A program made the translations under genes and the position numbers. DNA of 64,000 nucleotides from Streptomyces sp. NBC_01353 (GTDB lineage Bacteria; Actinomycetota; Actinomycetes; Streptomycetales; Streptomycetaceae). A model generated the notes under the pieces. That model was not told the DNA's origin. It saw only the letters and a program-made list of their open reading frames with translations, and did no database searches. Position 1 is the first letter of the stretch. Every line of letters begins with the position of its first letter. The DNA lies in the NCBI RefSeq assembly GCF_036237275.1, contig NZ_CP108352.1:2356001-2420000 (forward strand), in the 5' to 3' direction. Of this stretch, positions 53,320 to 61,640 are shown piece after piece.

Positions 53320-54024
53320 CTACGCGGCCGGGGCGACCAGGCGGTAGCCGACGCCACGCACGGTCTCGATCAGAGCGGGCATGGCCAGCTTGGAACGCAG
53401 CGAGGCGACATGCACCTCGAGCGTGCGGCCGGTCCCTTCCCAACTGGTGCGCCAGACCTCGCTGATGATCTGTTCGCGCCGGAAGACCACACCGGGCCGC
53501 TGGGCGAGCAGGGCCAGCAGATCGAACTCCTTGCGGGTGAGCTGCACGGGGGCGCCGTCGACGCTGACCCGGCGGGTGGGCAGCTCGATGACGACGGAGC
53601 CGAGCCGTAGCGCCGCGTCCTCGCCGGCCGCGCCGGACTCCTCGCCACCGGCCCTACGCCGGCTGACGGCGTGGATCCGGGCGAGCAGCTCCCCGGTGTC
53701 GTACGGCTTGACCACGTAGTCGTCGGCCCCGAGATTGAGCCCGTGTATGCGGGAGCGCACGTCCGCCCGCGCCGTCACCATGATCACGGGGGTGGCGGTG
53801 AGCTTACGGATCCGGCCGCAGACCTGGTACCCGTCCTGGTCGGGCAGGCCGAGGTCGAGCAGGATCACTCCGTACGAAGGGCGCTCTCCGTGCGCGGCGG
53901 GCAGGACGGCCTGCAGCGCCTCCTCGCCGTTCCGAGCGTGCGTGACCGTGAACCCGTGCTTCGCCAGTACGGCGGACAGAGCCGCGGCGACATGGTCGTC
54001 GTCCTCGACGAGCAGAAGTCTCAT
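53320..54024 (-). CDS. gluR: OmpR-family response regulator, GluR-like
   Basis: 234 residues from ATG 54024. The receiver domain has DD at 8-9, phosphoacceptor Asp in VILLDLGLPDQDGYQV (about 56), Thr/Lys in MVTARAD and VVKPYD. The winged-helix effector (LTRKEFDLLALLAQRPGVVFRREQIISEVW, TLEVHVASLRSKL, VRGVGYRL) is OmpR/PhoB type. It should control the divergent gluABCD importer in response to extracellular glutamate; the direct repeat at 54072-54090 is a candidate binding site. Confidence 0.9.
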   Translation of the reverse strand: MRLLLVEDDDHVAAALSAVLAKHGFTVTHARNGEEALQAVLPAAHGERPSYGVILLDLGLPDQDGYQVCGRIRKLTATPVIMVTARADVRSRIHGLNLGADDYVVKPYDTGELLARIHAVSRRRAGGEESGAAGEDAALRLGSVVIELPTRRVSVDGAPVQLTRKEFDLLALLAQRPGVVFRREQIISEVWRTSWEGTGRTLEVHVASLRSKLAMPALIETVRGVGYRLVAPAA

Positions 54025-54071
54025 GGCCCCCCTCCGGTGGCTTCGTGATCGTGTGACGGTGATGGCTATCT

Positions 54072-54090
54072 GTGTACCAGGGTGTACCAA
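54072..54090. promoter_or_regulatory. Direct repeat between gluR and gluA, candidate OmpR-type binding site
   Basis: GTGTACCA occurs at 54072 and 54082, exactly 10 bp apart, as OmpR-family dimers prefer. It lies in the 279-bp divergent gap, 48 bp upstream of gluR and about 215 bp from gluA. No other feature is clear in the gap. Confidence 0.5.
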
Positions 54091-54303
54091 CGCATGAACG
54101 CCGATCGTCGCCGTCACAGTCAAGTGTCCCCCTGTAACCCCGGGGTTTCCGTTATGCACCCGGTACGCCACCGGGCGTCCTGTTCACGCAGTGTGTCCGG
54201 TTGCGGCCGTATCGTTATCCTCAATTTCCGCTCAGATGTAATGACGCTGGTAGCACCGCGTGCCTAGTGTCCTCCCCAACCGAGGAGGACGGAGCAAGAG
54301 CCG

Positions 54304-55089
54304 ATGAGCGGAGTGTCAGTGACCAAGGGCTCGGAAGACGCCGTAGCGGCGGCGGGCGACCTGGTCGTGCTGTCCAACGTGAACAAGCACTTCGGCGCGC
54401 TGCATGTGCTCCAGGACATCGACCTGACCATCGCCCGTGGCGAGGTCGTGGTCGTGATCGGACCCTCGGGGTCCGGCAAGTCCACACTGTGTCGCACCAT
54501 CAACCGCCTGGAGACGATCGACTCCGGCGCCATCACGATCGACGACCGGCCGCTGCCCCAGGAGGGCAAGGAACTGGCCCGGCTGCGCGCCGACGTCGGC
54601 ATGGTCTTCCAGTCCTTCAATCTCTTCGCGCACAAGACGGTGCTCGAGAACGTGATGCTGGGCCAGGTCAAGGTCCGCAGGACGACGAAGGCGGCCGCCG
54701 AGGCCAAGGCCCGCGCGCTGCTCGACCGGGTGGGTGTCGGCACCCAGGCGGACAAGTACCCGGCACAGCTCTCGGGTGGTCAGCAGCAACGCGTGGCGAT
54801 CGCGCGGGCGTTGGCGATGGACCCGAAGGTCATGCTGTTCGACGAGCCGACCTCCGCGCTCGACCCCGAGATGATCAACGAGGTTCTCGAGGTCATGCAG
54901 CAGCTGGCGCGCGACGGAATGACGATGGTGGTCGTCACCCACGAGATGGGTTTCGCCCGTTCCGCCGCCAACCGCGTGGTGTTCATGGCCGACGGCAAGA
55001 TCGTTGAACAGGCCACGCCGGACGAGTTCTTCAGCAACCCGCGAAGCGACCGGGCCAAGGACTTCCTTTCGAAAATCCTGCACCACTGA
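54304..55089 (+). CDS. gluA: Glutamate ABC transporter ATP-binding protein
   Basis: 261 residues. Walker [10 protein letters not shown] (about 60), Q-loop [17 protein letters not shown], signature [16 protein letters not shown], Walker [15 protein letters not shown] and switch VVTHEMGFA. This is the pattern of polar amino acid importers. The first 20 residues are an extra tail. ATG 54304 follows GGAGGACGGAG. First gene of the four-gene importer; the binding protein follows after 63 bp. Confidence 0.95.
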   Translation: MSGVSVTKGSEDAVAAAGDLVVLSNVNKHFGALHVLQDIDLTIARGEVVVVIGPSGSGKSTLCRTINRLETIDSGAITIDDRPLPQEGKELARLRADVGMVFQSFNLFAHKTVLENVMLGQVKVRRTTKAAAEAKARALLDRVGVGTQADKYPAQLSGGQQQRVAIARALAMDPKVMLFDEPTSALDPEMINEVLEVMQQLARDGMTMVVVTHEMGFARSAANRVVFMADGKIVEQATPDEFFSNPRSDRAKDFLSKILHH

Positions 55090-55152
55090 CGACGGTCAGC
55101 CCGCATGATTCACCCTGCCGACCAACAACCCACGAACCAAGGGATGTTCACC

Positions 55153-56070
55153 ATGAAGCTCCGCAAGTCCGCGGCCGTGGCCGTCGCCGTGCTCGCGCTC
55201 ACCGCGACCGCCTGTGGTGGCAAGGAGGGCTCGGCCGGCGACAAGCCCGCCGTGAAGCCCGGCGACTCGAGCGCCCCGCAGCTCCCCAAGTACATCGTCG
55301 CCACCGATGTGAAGCTGGAGTCGCCGACCTTCAAGGAGGCGCAGAAGCGCGGCAAGCTGGTCATCGGCTCCAAGGCCGACCAGCCGTACCTCGGCTTCGA
55401 GGACCAGGCCACGAAGGAGCGGTCCGGCTTCGACGTCGAGATCGCCAAGATGATCGCGGCGGAGCTCGGCTTCACCGAGGACAAGATCGAGTGGAAGACG
55501 GTCGACTCCAAGTCCCGTGAGACGGCGATCTCCAAGGGTTCGGTCGACTACTACGTCGGTACGTACACGATCAACGACAAGCGCAAGGCGCAGGTCGGCT
55601 TCGCGGGTCCGTACTACAAGGCCGGCGCCGACCTCCTGGTCCGCAAGGACGAGACCGCGATCACCGGTCCGGAGACCCTCAAGGGCAAGAAGGTCTGCTC
55701 CATCACGGGCTCCACCCCGCTGCAGGAGATCAAGAAGCCGCAGTACGGCGCCGAGACCACCGAGCTCGCCAAGTACTCGGACTGCGTGCAGCAGCTGCTG
55801 ACCAAGCAGGTCGACGCCGTCACCACCGACGACTCGATCCTCAAGGGCTACGCCGCCGCCAACGCCGGCAAGCTCAAGGTCGTCGGCAAGCCGTTCACCG
55901 AGGAGCCTTACGGTGTCGGCGTGCCGAAGGACGACACGGTCCTGCGCAACAAGATCAACGACATCCTTGAGAAGTACACCAAGGACGGCACGTACAAGAA
56001 GATCTACGAGGCGACTCTGGGTCTCTCCGGCTCCGCGTACGTCGAGCCGCCGGCGGTCAACCGCTACTGA
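55153..56070 (+). CDS. gluB: Glutamate ABC transporter substrate-binding lipoprotein
   Basis: 305 residues from ATG 55153 (AAGGGA upstream; ATG 55144 possible). Signal peptide with lipobox LTATAC, so it is anchored on the outer membrane face. PBP type II domain: GKLVIGSKADQPYLGFEDQATKERSGFDVEIAKMIAAELG, DYYVGTYTINDKRKAQVGFAGPYYKAG, VCSITGSTPLQEI, PYGVGVPKDD, the amino acid-binding family pattern. Captures glutamate for GluCD. Confidence 0.95.
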   Translation: MKLRKSAAVAVAVLALTATACGGKEGSAGDKPAVKPGDSSAPQLPKYIVATDVKLESPTFKEAQKRGKLVIGSKADQPYLGFEDQATKERSGFDVEIAKMIAAELGFTEDKIEWKTVDSKSRETAISKGSVDYYVGTYTINDKRKAQVGFAGPYYKAGADLLVRKDETAITGPETLKGKKVCSITGSTPLQEIKKPQYGAETTELAKYSDCVQQLLTKQVDAVTTDDSILKGYAAANAGKLKVVGKPFTEEPYGVGVPKDDTVLRNKINDILEKYTKDGTYKKIYEATLGLSGSAYVEPPAVNRY

Positions 56071-56088
56071 TCGCCCGCTTGGACGCGA

Positions 56089-56114
56089 GCGCCCCGTACG
56101 GGAGTACGGGGCGC
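56089..56114 (+). terminator. Intergenic hairpin between gluB and gluC
   Basis: GCGCCCCGTAC pairs perfectly with GTACGGGGCGC around four bases, 19 bp after gluB and inside the operon. It probably protects the gluB message or partly terminates, giving more binding protein than permease, as in other importer operons. Confidence 0.65.
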
Positions 56115-56197
56115 CGCTCCCCCTGCGCGCGCACGCCCGCCCCTGCCTTGCCCGTCTGCCTTGTCCGTAGGCCGCTGACCGCCGACGCGGAGACCTC

Positions 56198-56845
56198 ATG
56201 AACGTACTGCTCGACCATTTCCCGGAGTTCCGCGACGGCTTCATAGGAACCGTGTCGATCACCGCCATCAGCTCGGTCATCGCGCTGGTCCTCGGCATCG
56301 TCGTCGCCGGCTTCCGGGTCTCGCCCGTGCCACCCCTGCGCTTCTTCGGCACCCTCTGGGTCACCCTGCTGCGCAACACCCCGCTGACGCTGCTCTTCCT
56401 GGTCTCGTTCTTCGTCATCCCGGAGATCCTCTTCCCGGGTATGAGCCCGTTCGTGCTCGGCTCGCTCGCGCTCGGCTTCTACACCTCCGCGTTCATCTGC
56501 GAGGCCGTCCGGTCCGGCATCAGCACGGTGCCGCTCGGCCAGGCGGAGGCCGCCCGCTCGCTCGGTATGACGTTCGCCCAGACCCTGCGGATGATCGTGC
56601 TGCCGCAGGCCACCCGGACGGTGCTGCCGCCCCTGAGCTCGATCTTCATCGCGCTCACCAAGAACTCGGCCATCGCGGGCGCCTTCAGCGTCACCGAGCT
56701 CTTCGGCTGGCAGACGCTGATGAGCGAGCAGGGTTACGACATCATCCCGATCTTCGTCTGGGTCGCTGCCGCGTACCTCGTCGTCACCTTCACCATCAGC
56801 GGGATCTTCCGTCTCCTTGAGCGCCGCATGGAGGTCGCCCGATGA
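56198..56845 (+). CDS. gluC: Glutamate ABC transporter permease
   Basis: 215 residues. Five membrane segments and the EAA loop (EAARSLGMTFAQTLRMIVLPQATRTVLPPL) that docks on GluA. TLLRNTPLTLLFLVSFF is the HisMQ-type pore signature. ATG 56198; the stop overlaps gluD as ATGA. Confidence 0.95.
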   Translation: MNVLLDHFPEFRDGFIGTVSITAISSVIALVLGIVVAGFRVSPVPPLRFFGTLWVTLLRNTPLTLLFLVSFFVIPEILFPGMSPFVLGSLALGFYTSAFICEAVRSGISTVPLGQAEAARSLGMTFAQTLRMIVLPQATRTVLPPLSSIFIALTKNSAIAGAFSVTELFGWQTLMSEQGYDIIPIFVWVAAAYLVVTFTISGIFRLLERRMEVAR

Positions 56846-57771
56846 GTGCCAGTGTTCTGTACGACACCCCGGGCCCCAAGGCACGCGTCCGCAACCGGAT
56901 CTACGCCGTCCTGGGCACCCTCGCCATCGTCGCGCTCATGGCCGTGAGCATCATCCGGCTGAGCGAAAAGGGTCATCTCGACCCCGCGATGTGGGACATC
57001 TTCAACTACGCGGGCATCCGGCAGAACATCGCCGACGCCGTCCTCGCCACCCTGAAGGCGTTCGGCCTCGCGGCGGTCGGCTCGATCGTCCTCGGTGTGC
57101 TCCTGGCCGTCGCCCGGCTCTCCGACCACAAGCCGGTCCGCCTGCTGGCCACCGGCTTCATCGAGGTCTTCCGCTCGATCCCGCTGCTGATCACGATCTA
57201 CGCCGTGTGGGTCGGCTTCCTGGTCGACTACTCGATGTGGGCGCTCGCGCTCGGCCTGTCGGTCTACAACGGCTGTGTGCAGGCCGAGATCCTGCGCGCC
57301 GGCGTGAACTCGGTGCCCAAGGGTCAGCGCGAGGCCGCGTACGCCCTGGGTATGAGCAAGACCCAGGTCATGACGACCGTCCTGATGCCGCAGGCCGTCC
57401 GGGCCATGCTGCCGACGATCATCAGCCAGCTGGTGGTCACCCTGAAGGACACCTCGCTCGGCTTCGTGATCCTCTACCCCGAGCTGCTCCAGACGGCCCG
57501 CCTGATCGCCTCCAACACGCAGGTCAACGGCCAGTACCCGTACGTGTCCACCATCGTGGTCATCGGCATCATCTACATCGCGATGTGTCTGGCGCTCTCC
57601 GCGCTCGCCACGTGGATCGAGAAGCGGGGCCGTCGGGCGAAGACGGGGATCCTCGTCCCGGACGCCGCCGCGAAGGAGGTCGTGCTCACCGCCGACGCCG
57701 GTCAGGCCTTCGGGAACACGGTCGGCGGCGGCGCGGGCGGCGCCGACGGGCCTGGTATCACGAAGAACTGA
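56842..57771 (+). CDS. gluD: Glutamate ABC transporter permease
   Basis: 309 residues. Second HisMQ-type permease with VFRSIPLLITIYAVWVGF and EAA loop REAAYALGMSKTQVMTTVLMPQAVRAMLPTI. One extra N-terminal helix (YAVLGTLAIVALMAVSII) and an Ala/Gly-rich cytoplasmic tail distinguish it from GluC. ATGA overlap with gluC ensures equal synthesis. A terminator follows. Confidence 0.95.
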   Translation: MSASVLYDTPGPKARVRNRIYAVLGTLAIVALMAVSIIRLSEKGHLDPAMWDIFNYAGIRQNIADAVLATLKAFGLAAVGSIVLGVLLAVARLSDHKPVRLLATGFIEVFRSIPLLITIYAVWVGFLVDYSMWALALGLSVYNGCVQAEILRAGVNSVPKGQREAAYALGMSKTQVMTTVLMPQAVRAMLPTIISQLVVTLKDTSLGFVILYPELLQTARLIASNTQVNGQYPYVSTIVVIGIIYIAMCLALSALATWIEKRGRRAKTGILVPDAAAKEVVLTADAGQAFGNTVGGGAGGADGPGITKN

Positions 57772-57788
57772 CAGTATGTGACATCATC

Positions 57789-57820
57789 CGGGGGCAGTGG
57801 CGGTCGCGCCGCTGCCCCCG
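57789..57820 (+). terminator. Terminator of the gluABCD operon
   Basis: CGGGGGCAG pairs with CTGCCCCCG, extended inward by GGCG/CGCC-type pairs around a four-base loop, 17 bp after the gluD stop. Confidence 0.8.
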
Positions 57821-57934
57821 TCGCTTGACGCAAGCACCCGCAATGGGTTGCATACGTTCTGTGATCACGCACCGGGCTCGCGCCACACTTCGCTGTGCTA
57901 CCCGCATGACCGAACGGCCTTCAGGAGCCGCGCC

Positions 57935-59719
57935 GTGGACCCGGTGATCATCGTCGGCGCGGGGCCCGTGGGCCTCGCGCTCTCCCTTGCCCTGGCCTCG
58001 CAGGGCGTGCCCAGCGTCGTCCTCGACGAGGGGCCGGGCAAGGAGGAACCCCGCCCCGCCCGCACGGTCGTGCTGCGCGCCGACATGGCGGCCATGGTGG
58101 AGCGCCTCGGCTGCGCCACCCTCCGTGACGAGGGGGTCCGCTGGGTCGGCTGGCGCTCACTGCGTCGCAAGCAACAGATGAGGCACATCGAGCTGAGCCT
58201 CGGTCTCGGCGGTACGGAGAGTGACGGCGAGGGCCCGGCCGCTCCCCTGCACATCCCCCAGCACGCCCTCGCGCGAGGACTGCGCGACGCGATCGCCGGG
58301 CAGGCGCTCATCCAGCTCGTCGCCGAGGCGCGGCTGGACACCATCGAGCAGGACGCGAGCGGTGTCACCGCGCACACCCGCGGTCCCGGTGGGACCTGGT
58401 GGCGCGGCAGCCATCTGGTCGGCTGCGACGGCGCCCGCTCCACGGTGCGCAAGCTGCTCTCGATCCGCTTCCCCGGGCGTACGGCGGTGGAGCGGCACGC
58501 GGTCGCCGCGCTGCGCACCGAGCTCCCCTGGCCGGGCGAGGCCCTGTTGCACCGCCAGCCGCCGTGGCGGGGCGGTGGCGAGGAGGTCACGGCACGGCCG
58601 CTGCCGGACGGTGTCTGGCGGATCGACTGGCTGCTTCCGCCGCGCGGCGACCTCGTCACCCCGGACGCGCTCGTCTCCAAGATCCGCGACACCCTGGCCG
58701 GCTGGTGCGGCGGGGAGACACCTCCGTACGAGTTGATCGACACCGGCGTCCACACGCTGCACCACCGGCTCGCGCGGCGCTGGCGGGTGGACCGGGTCTT
58801 CCTCGCGGGCGACGCCGCCCATCTGCTCGGCGCTGTGGGCACCCAGGGCCTCGACGAGGGGCTGCGGGACGCCGACAACCTGGCCTGGAAGCTCGCGTAC
58901 GCCTGGCACCACGGGGCCTCGGACACACTGCTCGACAGTTACCAGAGCGAGCGGCGGGCGGCCGTCGCCTCCCGGTTGCGGGCCGCCGACCAGTCTCTGC
59001 CCGTGCTGCGCGGCGGCGGGGGGCTGCGGACGTACCTGTCGGGCGGCACACGGAGCCACGACAGTCTGCTGACGGACGGGCATCTGGGGCGCGGCCCGCT
59101 GGGCGCGCCCCCCGCGTATCCGCACTCCCCCCTCGCGCCCCAGGACGCCGGTGTGTCCCAAGTGGCGGTGGGTACGGACGAGGGCGCGCCGGTCGAGGAC
59201 GTCCGGGTGACCGCGCCGGACGGCACGACCGTGCGGCTCCGGGACCGGCTCGGGCAGGGGCGGCTCCTGGTGCTCCTGGTCGCGCCCGGAACTGGTGTGT
59301 GGGACCGGCGGCACTGGATGAGCGCGGGCGTGATGCCCCGACTCGTGGAGGCGGTACGGGCGCTGCCGGTGAAGGCGGAGTTGCTGGTGACGGAGGCGTA
59401 TCCGGCAGCCGCGGCCCATACCGTCCTGCTGGTACGGCCGGACGGCCATCTGGTCGCCTCGTTCCCCGGGGTCCGGCCGGAGGAGCTGTACGCGGCGGCG
59501 GACGCGACGCGGGGCGGCAAGGCGGCCGAGCCCGAGCCGCGCAGGATCCCGCCCAAGGCTCCGCCTGCGGCTGAGAACACCCCCGCATCCGCGTCCGGGT
59601 CCGGGCCCGGGCCCGGGCCCGTCGCGAAGCCCGCATCCAAGGCCATCCCCGAGCCCGTGGCCAAGTCGGTGTCCAAGTCCGTGTCCAAGAAGAGCGACCG
59701 CACGGCGGACATCAATTGA
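57935..59719 (+). CDS. FAD-dependent aromatic-ring hydroxylase-type monooxygenase
   Basis: 594 residues from GTG 57935 (AGGAG upstream; the frame extends to 57797). FAD fold: VIIVGAGPVGLALSLALASQG at residues 3-24, WRGSHLVGCDGARSTVRKLL (DG motif), RVFLAGDAAHLLGAVGTQGLDEGLRDADNLAWKLA (GD motif). The C-terminal thioredoxin-like lobe runs to about 535 as in phenol hydroxylase relatives. The last 55 residues are a Pro/Lys/Ser-rich repeat tail (KSVSKSVSKK). It hydroxylates an aromatic substrate; which one is unknown. The next coding region is the leader peptide of the cysteine dioxygenase gene. Confidence 0.85.
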   Translation: MDPVIIVGAGPVGLALSLALASQGVPSVVLDEGPGKEEPRPARTVVLRADMAAMVERLGCATLRDEGVRWVGWRSLRRKQQMRHIELSLGLGGTESDGEGPAAPLHIPQHALARGLRDAIAGQALIQLVAEARLDTIEQDASGVTAHTRGPGGTWWRGSHLVGCDGARSTVRKLLSIRFPGRTAVERHAVAALRTELPWPGEALLHRQPPWRGGGEEVTARPLPDGVWRIDWLLPPRGDLVTPDALVSKIRDTLAGWCGGETPPYELIDTGVHTLHHRLARRWRVDRVFLAGDAAHLLGAVGTQGLDEGLRDADNLAWKLAYAWHHGASDTLLDSYQSERRAAVASRLRAADQSLPVLRGGGGLRTYLSGGTRSHDSLLTDGHLGRGPLGAPPAYPHSPLAPQDAGVSQVAVGTDEGAPVEDVRVTAPDGTTVRLRDRLGQGRLLVLLVAPGTGVWDRRHWMSAGVMPRLVEAVRALPVKAELLVTEAYPAAAAHTVLLVRPDGHLVASFPGVRPEELYAAADATRGGKAAEPEPRRIPPKAPPAAENTPASASGSGPGPGPVAKPASKAIPEPVAKSVSKSVSKKSDRTADIN

Positions 59720-59751
59720 CCCTCGTGGGCGCACATGGTGTACTCCGGAGC

Positions 59752-59838
59752 GTGACCGACACCGATGTGCGCCTGTGGCGGAGGGTCCATATGGACCTCG
59801 TCCGCTACGCGGGCTGCGTGTGTCGCCCGTCCTGCTGA
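59752..59838 (+). CDS. Short cysteine-rich leader peptide upstream of cysteine dioxygenase
   Basis: 28 residues if GTG 59752 is used; GTG 59767 and ATG 59791 are internal alternatives. The C-terminus is YAGCVCRPSC, with three cysteines in the last seven residues, directly before the stop. It lies 87 bp upstream of the cysteine dioxygenase start on the same strand. Actinobacterial sulfur-metabolism genes are often preceded by such leaders with C-terminal Cys codons, where ribosome stalling under cysteine shortage alters expression downstream. The attenuation role here is inference; position and composition are seen. Confidence 0.7.
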   Translation: MTDTDVRLWRRVHMDLVRYAGCVCRPSC

Positions 59839-59925
59839 ATTCGCCTCTCCCTTCGCGTGCCCTTCGCCGCTGACGTCGGCGTACTTGTCGCGCGCTTCTT
59901 CCGCGAACCCTCAGGACGGTCTTCC

Positions 59926-60474
59926 GTGCCCCAGCATGTCTCCGCGCCTTCAGCGCCCCCCGCTGCCTCATCCGGCTCCTTCGCGCCCACTGCCGCCGAC
60001 CTTCTGGACTTCGTCCGCCGTACCGCCTCCGACACCGAACTCATCGACGCCCTCCCGCTCGACCCGGAGGGGCGTACATGGGTACGGCTCGACGGCCCCG
60101 GTGGCAGCGAGGCGTGGCTGATCGGCTGGCCGCCCGGGACGGGCACCGGCTGGCACGACCACGCCGAGTCGCAGGGCGCGTTCACCACCGCGCGCGGCGC
60201 CCTGAAGGAGAACTCGCTGGCGGTACGGCTGCCGTCGAGCGGCTGGAAGACCCTGGAACTGGCCGACGGGGTCGACCGCGAACGGCGGTTGCCGGCGGGC
60301 AAGGGGCGCGCGTTCGGACAGCACCATGTGCACGAGGTGCTCAACGAGTCCCGTGACACGCATGCCGTGTCCGTACACGCGTACTTTCCGCCGCTCCCGC
60401 TGATCCGGCGTTTCAGCCGATCGGGCGCGGTGCTCCGTCTTGAGCAGGTCGAGCGTCCGGAGGACTGGCAGTGA
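59926..60474 (+). CDS. Cysteine dioxygenase
   Basis: 182 residues from GTG 59926 (AGGA upstream; frame open to 59857). Cupin fold with iron ligands in WHDHAES (HxH, about 75) and HHVHEVLNESRD (about 133). Oxidises cysteine to cysteine sulfinate in the cytoplasm. It lacks the mammalian Cys-Tyr crosslink cysteine at the usual site, as in most bacterial enzymes. GTGA overlap with the rhodanese gene makes a two-gene unit behind the Cys leader peptide. Confidence 0.9.
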   Translation: MPQHVSAPSAPPAASSGSFAPTAADLLDFVRRTASDTELIDALPLDPEGRTWVRLDGPGGSEAWLIGWPPGTGTGWHDHAESQGAFTTARGALKENSLAVRLPSSGWKTLELADGVDRERRLPAGKGRAFGQHHVHEVLNESRDTHAVSVHAYFPPLPLIRRFSRSGAVLRLEQVERPEDWQ

Positions 60475-60890
60475 GCGAGCGGAACGAGGCCGAACGGGTG
60501 GGAATCGACGAGTTGTTGGAGCGAGTCAGGTCCGGTCTGGACCGGATCGATCCCCGTGCGGCCCACGAGGCGTACGAGGCGGGTGACGCGCTCCTGGTGG
60601 ACACCAGGTACGCGGCGCTGCGCGAGCGGGACGGACTGGTCCCCGGCGCGCTGATCGTGGAGCGCAACGAGCTGGAGTGGCGGCTGGACCCGCTGGGCAG
60701 TCACCGCGCGGCGGAGGCGCACAGCCACGACCTGCGGGTGGTCGTGTTCTGCAATGAGGGTTACGCGTCCTCGCTGGCGGCCTCGTCGCTGCGGCAGCTG
60801 GGTCTGCACCGTGCGACCGATGTGATCGGCGGCTTCCAGGCGTGGAAGGCGGCGGGCCTGCCGGTACTGCTGCCTGCGGCGCGGGGGTAA
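60471..60890 (+). CDS. Rhodanese-like domain protein
   Basis: 139 residues from GTG 60471, overlapping the dioxygenase stop. Rhodanese fold with DALLVDTRYAALRERDGLVPGALIVERNELEWRLDP and the active-site loop VVFCNEGYASSLAASSLRQLG, where Cys 92 or so would carry the persulfide. Likely handles sulfane sulfur or sulfite derived from cysteine oxidation. Followed by 48-bp tandem repeats. Confidence 0.88.
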   Translation: MSERNEAERVGIDELLERVRSGLDRIDPRAAHEAYEAGDALLVDTRYAALRERDGLVPGALIVERNELEWRLDPLGSHRAAEAHSHDLRVVVFCNEGYASSLAASSLRQLGLHRATDVIGGFQAWKAAGLPVLLPAARG

Positions 60891-60940
60891 CCCACGCGTA
60901 CGGCCGGTGGCCCCGCCGGGCACGGGCTGGTGCCCGGCCG

Positions 60941-61036
60941 CGCACGGGCCGACTGGTGCCGCGCTGCGAACGGGCTGGTGCGTCGCCGCGCACGGGCCGG
61001 CTGGTGCCGCGCTGCGCACAGGCTGGTGCATCGCCG
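60941..61036. repeat. Two tandem 48-bp repeats between rhodanese and recX genes
   Basis: Two adjacent 48-bp copies (60941-60988, 60989-61036) differ at only a few positions, with partial copies on each side; each contains two related 24-bp halves centred on CTGGTGC. It lies between convergent genes and lacks coding support. Confidence 0.8.
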
Positions 61037-61069
61037 AACGCGGGCTGGTGCACCGCCCACACGGGCCTG

Positions 61070-61636
61070 CTAGAAGGGCTCGTCCAGCCCCTCCGTGTCC
61101 TCGCCCTCTTCCTCCAATGCCTGTCGGACGACCCGGAGGGCCATGCCCTCCGGATACCCCTTGCGGGCGAGCATCCCCGCGAGCCGCCGCAGCCTGCGGT
61201 CCCGGTCGAGGCCGCGGGTGGTACGGAGCTTGCGGTCGACGAGCTCGCGCGCGGTGATCTCCTCCTGCTCGGAGTCCAGCTGCCCCACCGCCTCCTGGAT
61301 CAGCGAGGGGTCGACGCCCTTGGTGCGCAGCTCGCGGGCGAGGGCCCGTCGGGCGAGTCCGCGCCCGTGGTGTCGGGACTCCACCCAGGCATCCGCGAAG
61401 GCGGCGTCGTCGATGAGCCCCACGTCCTCGAAGCGCGAGAGGACTTCCTCGGCGACCTCGTCGGGGATCTCGCGCTTGCGCAGGGCGTCGGCAAGCTGCT
61501 TGCGCGTGCGGGGGGTCCCGGTGAGCAGGCGCAGGCAGATCGCCCGCGCCCGCTCAGCCGGATCCTGGGGCGACAGCTCTTTCTCGGCCCTCGACGAGTC
61601 GGAGCTGTCGCCCGGCCATTCGGTGCGACCGGTCAC
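61070..61636 (-). CDS. recX: Regulatory protein RecX
   Basis: 188 residues from GTG 61636, four bases after the recA stop, with AAGAG upstream inside recA. Three-helix repeat pattern: AICLRLLTGTPRTRKQLADALRKREIPDEVAEEVLSRFEDVGLIDDAAFADAWVESRHHGRGLARRALARELRTKGV. Modulates RecA filaments. An Arg-rich upstream extension of the frame (to 61735) is the recA shadow. Last gene of recA-recX. Confidence 0.95.
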   Translation of the reverse strand: MTGRTEWPGDSSDSSRAEKELSPQDPAERARAICLRLLTGTPRTRKQLADALRKREIPDEVAEEVLSRFEDVGLIDDAAFADAWVESRHHGRGLARRALARELRTKGVDPSLIQEAVGQLDSEQEEITARELVDRKLRTTRGLDRDRRLRRLAGMLARKGYPEGMALRVVRQALEEEGEDTEGLDEPF

Positions 61637-61640
61637 AGCG

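Noticed and set aside
60891-61069. Coding extension through the 48-bp repeats
   Set aside because: Frames across the repeats give only repetitive Gly/Ala/Cys/Trp peptides with no start signal.
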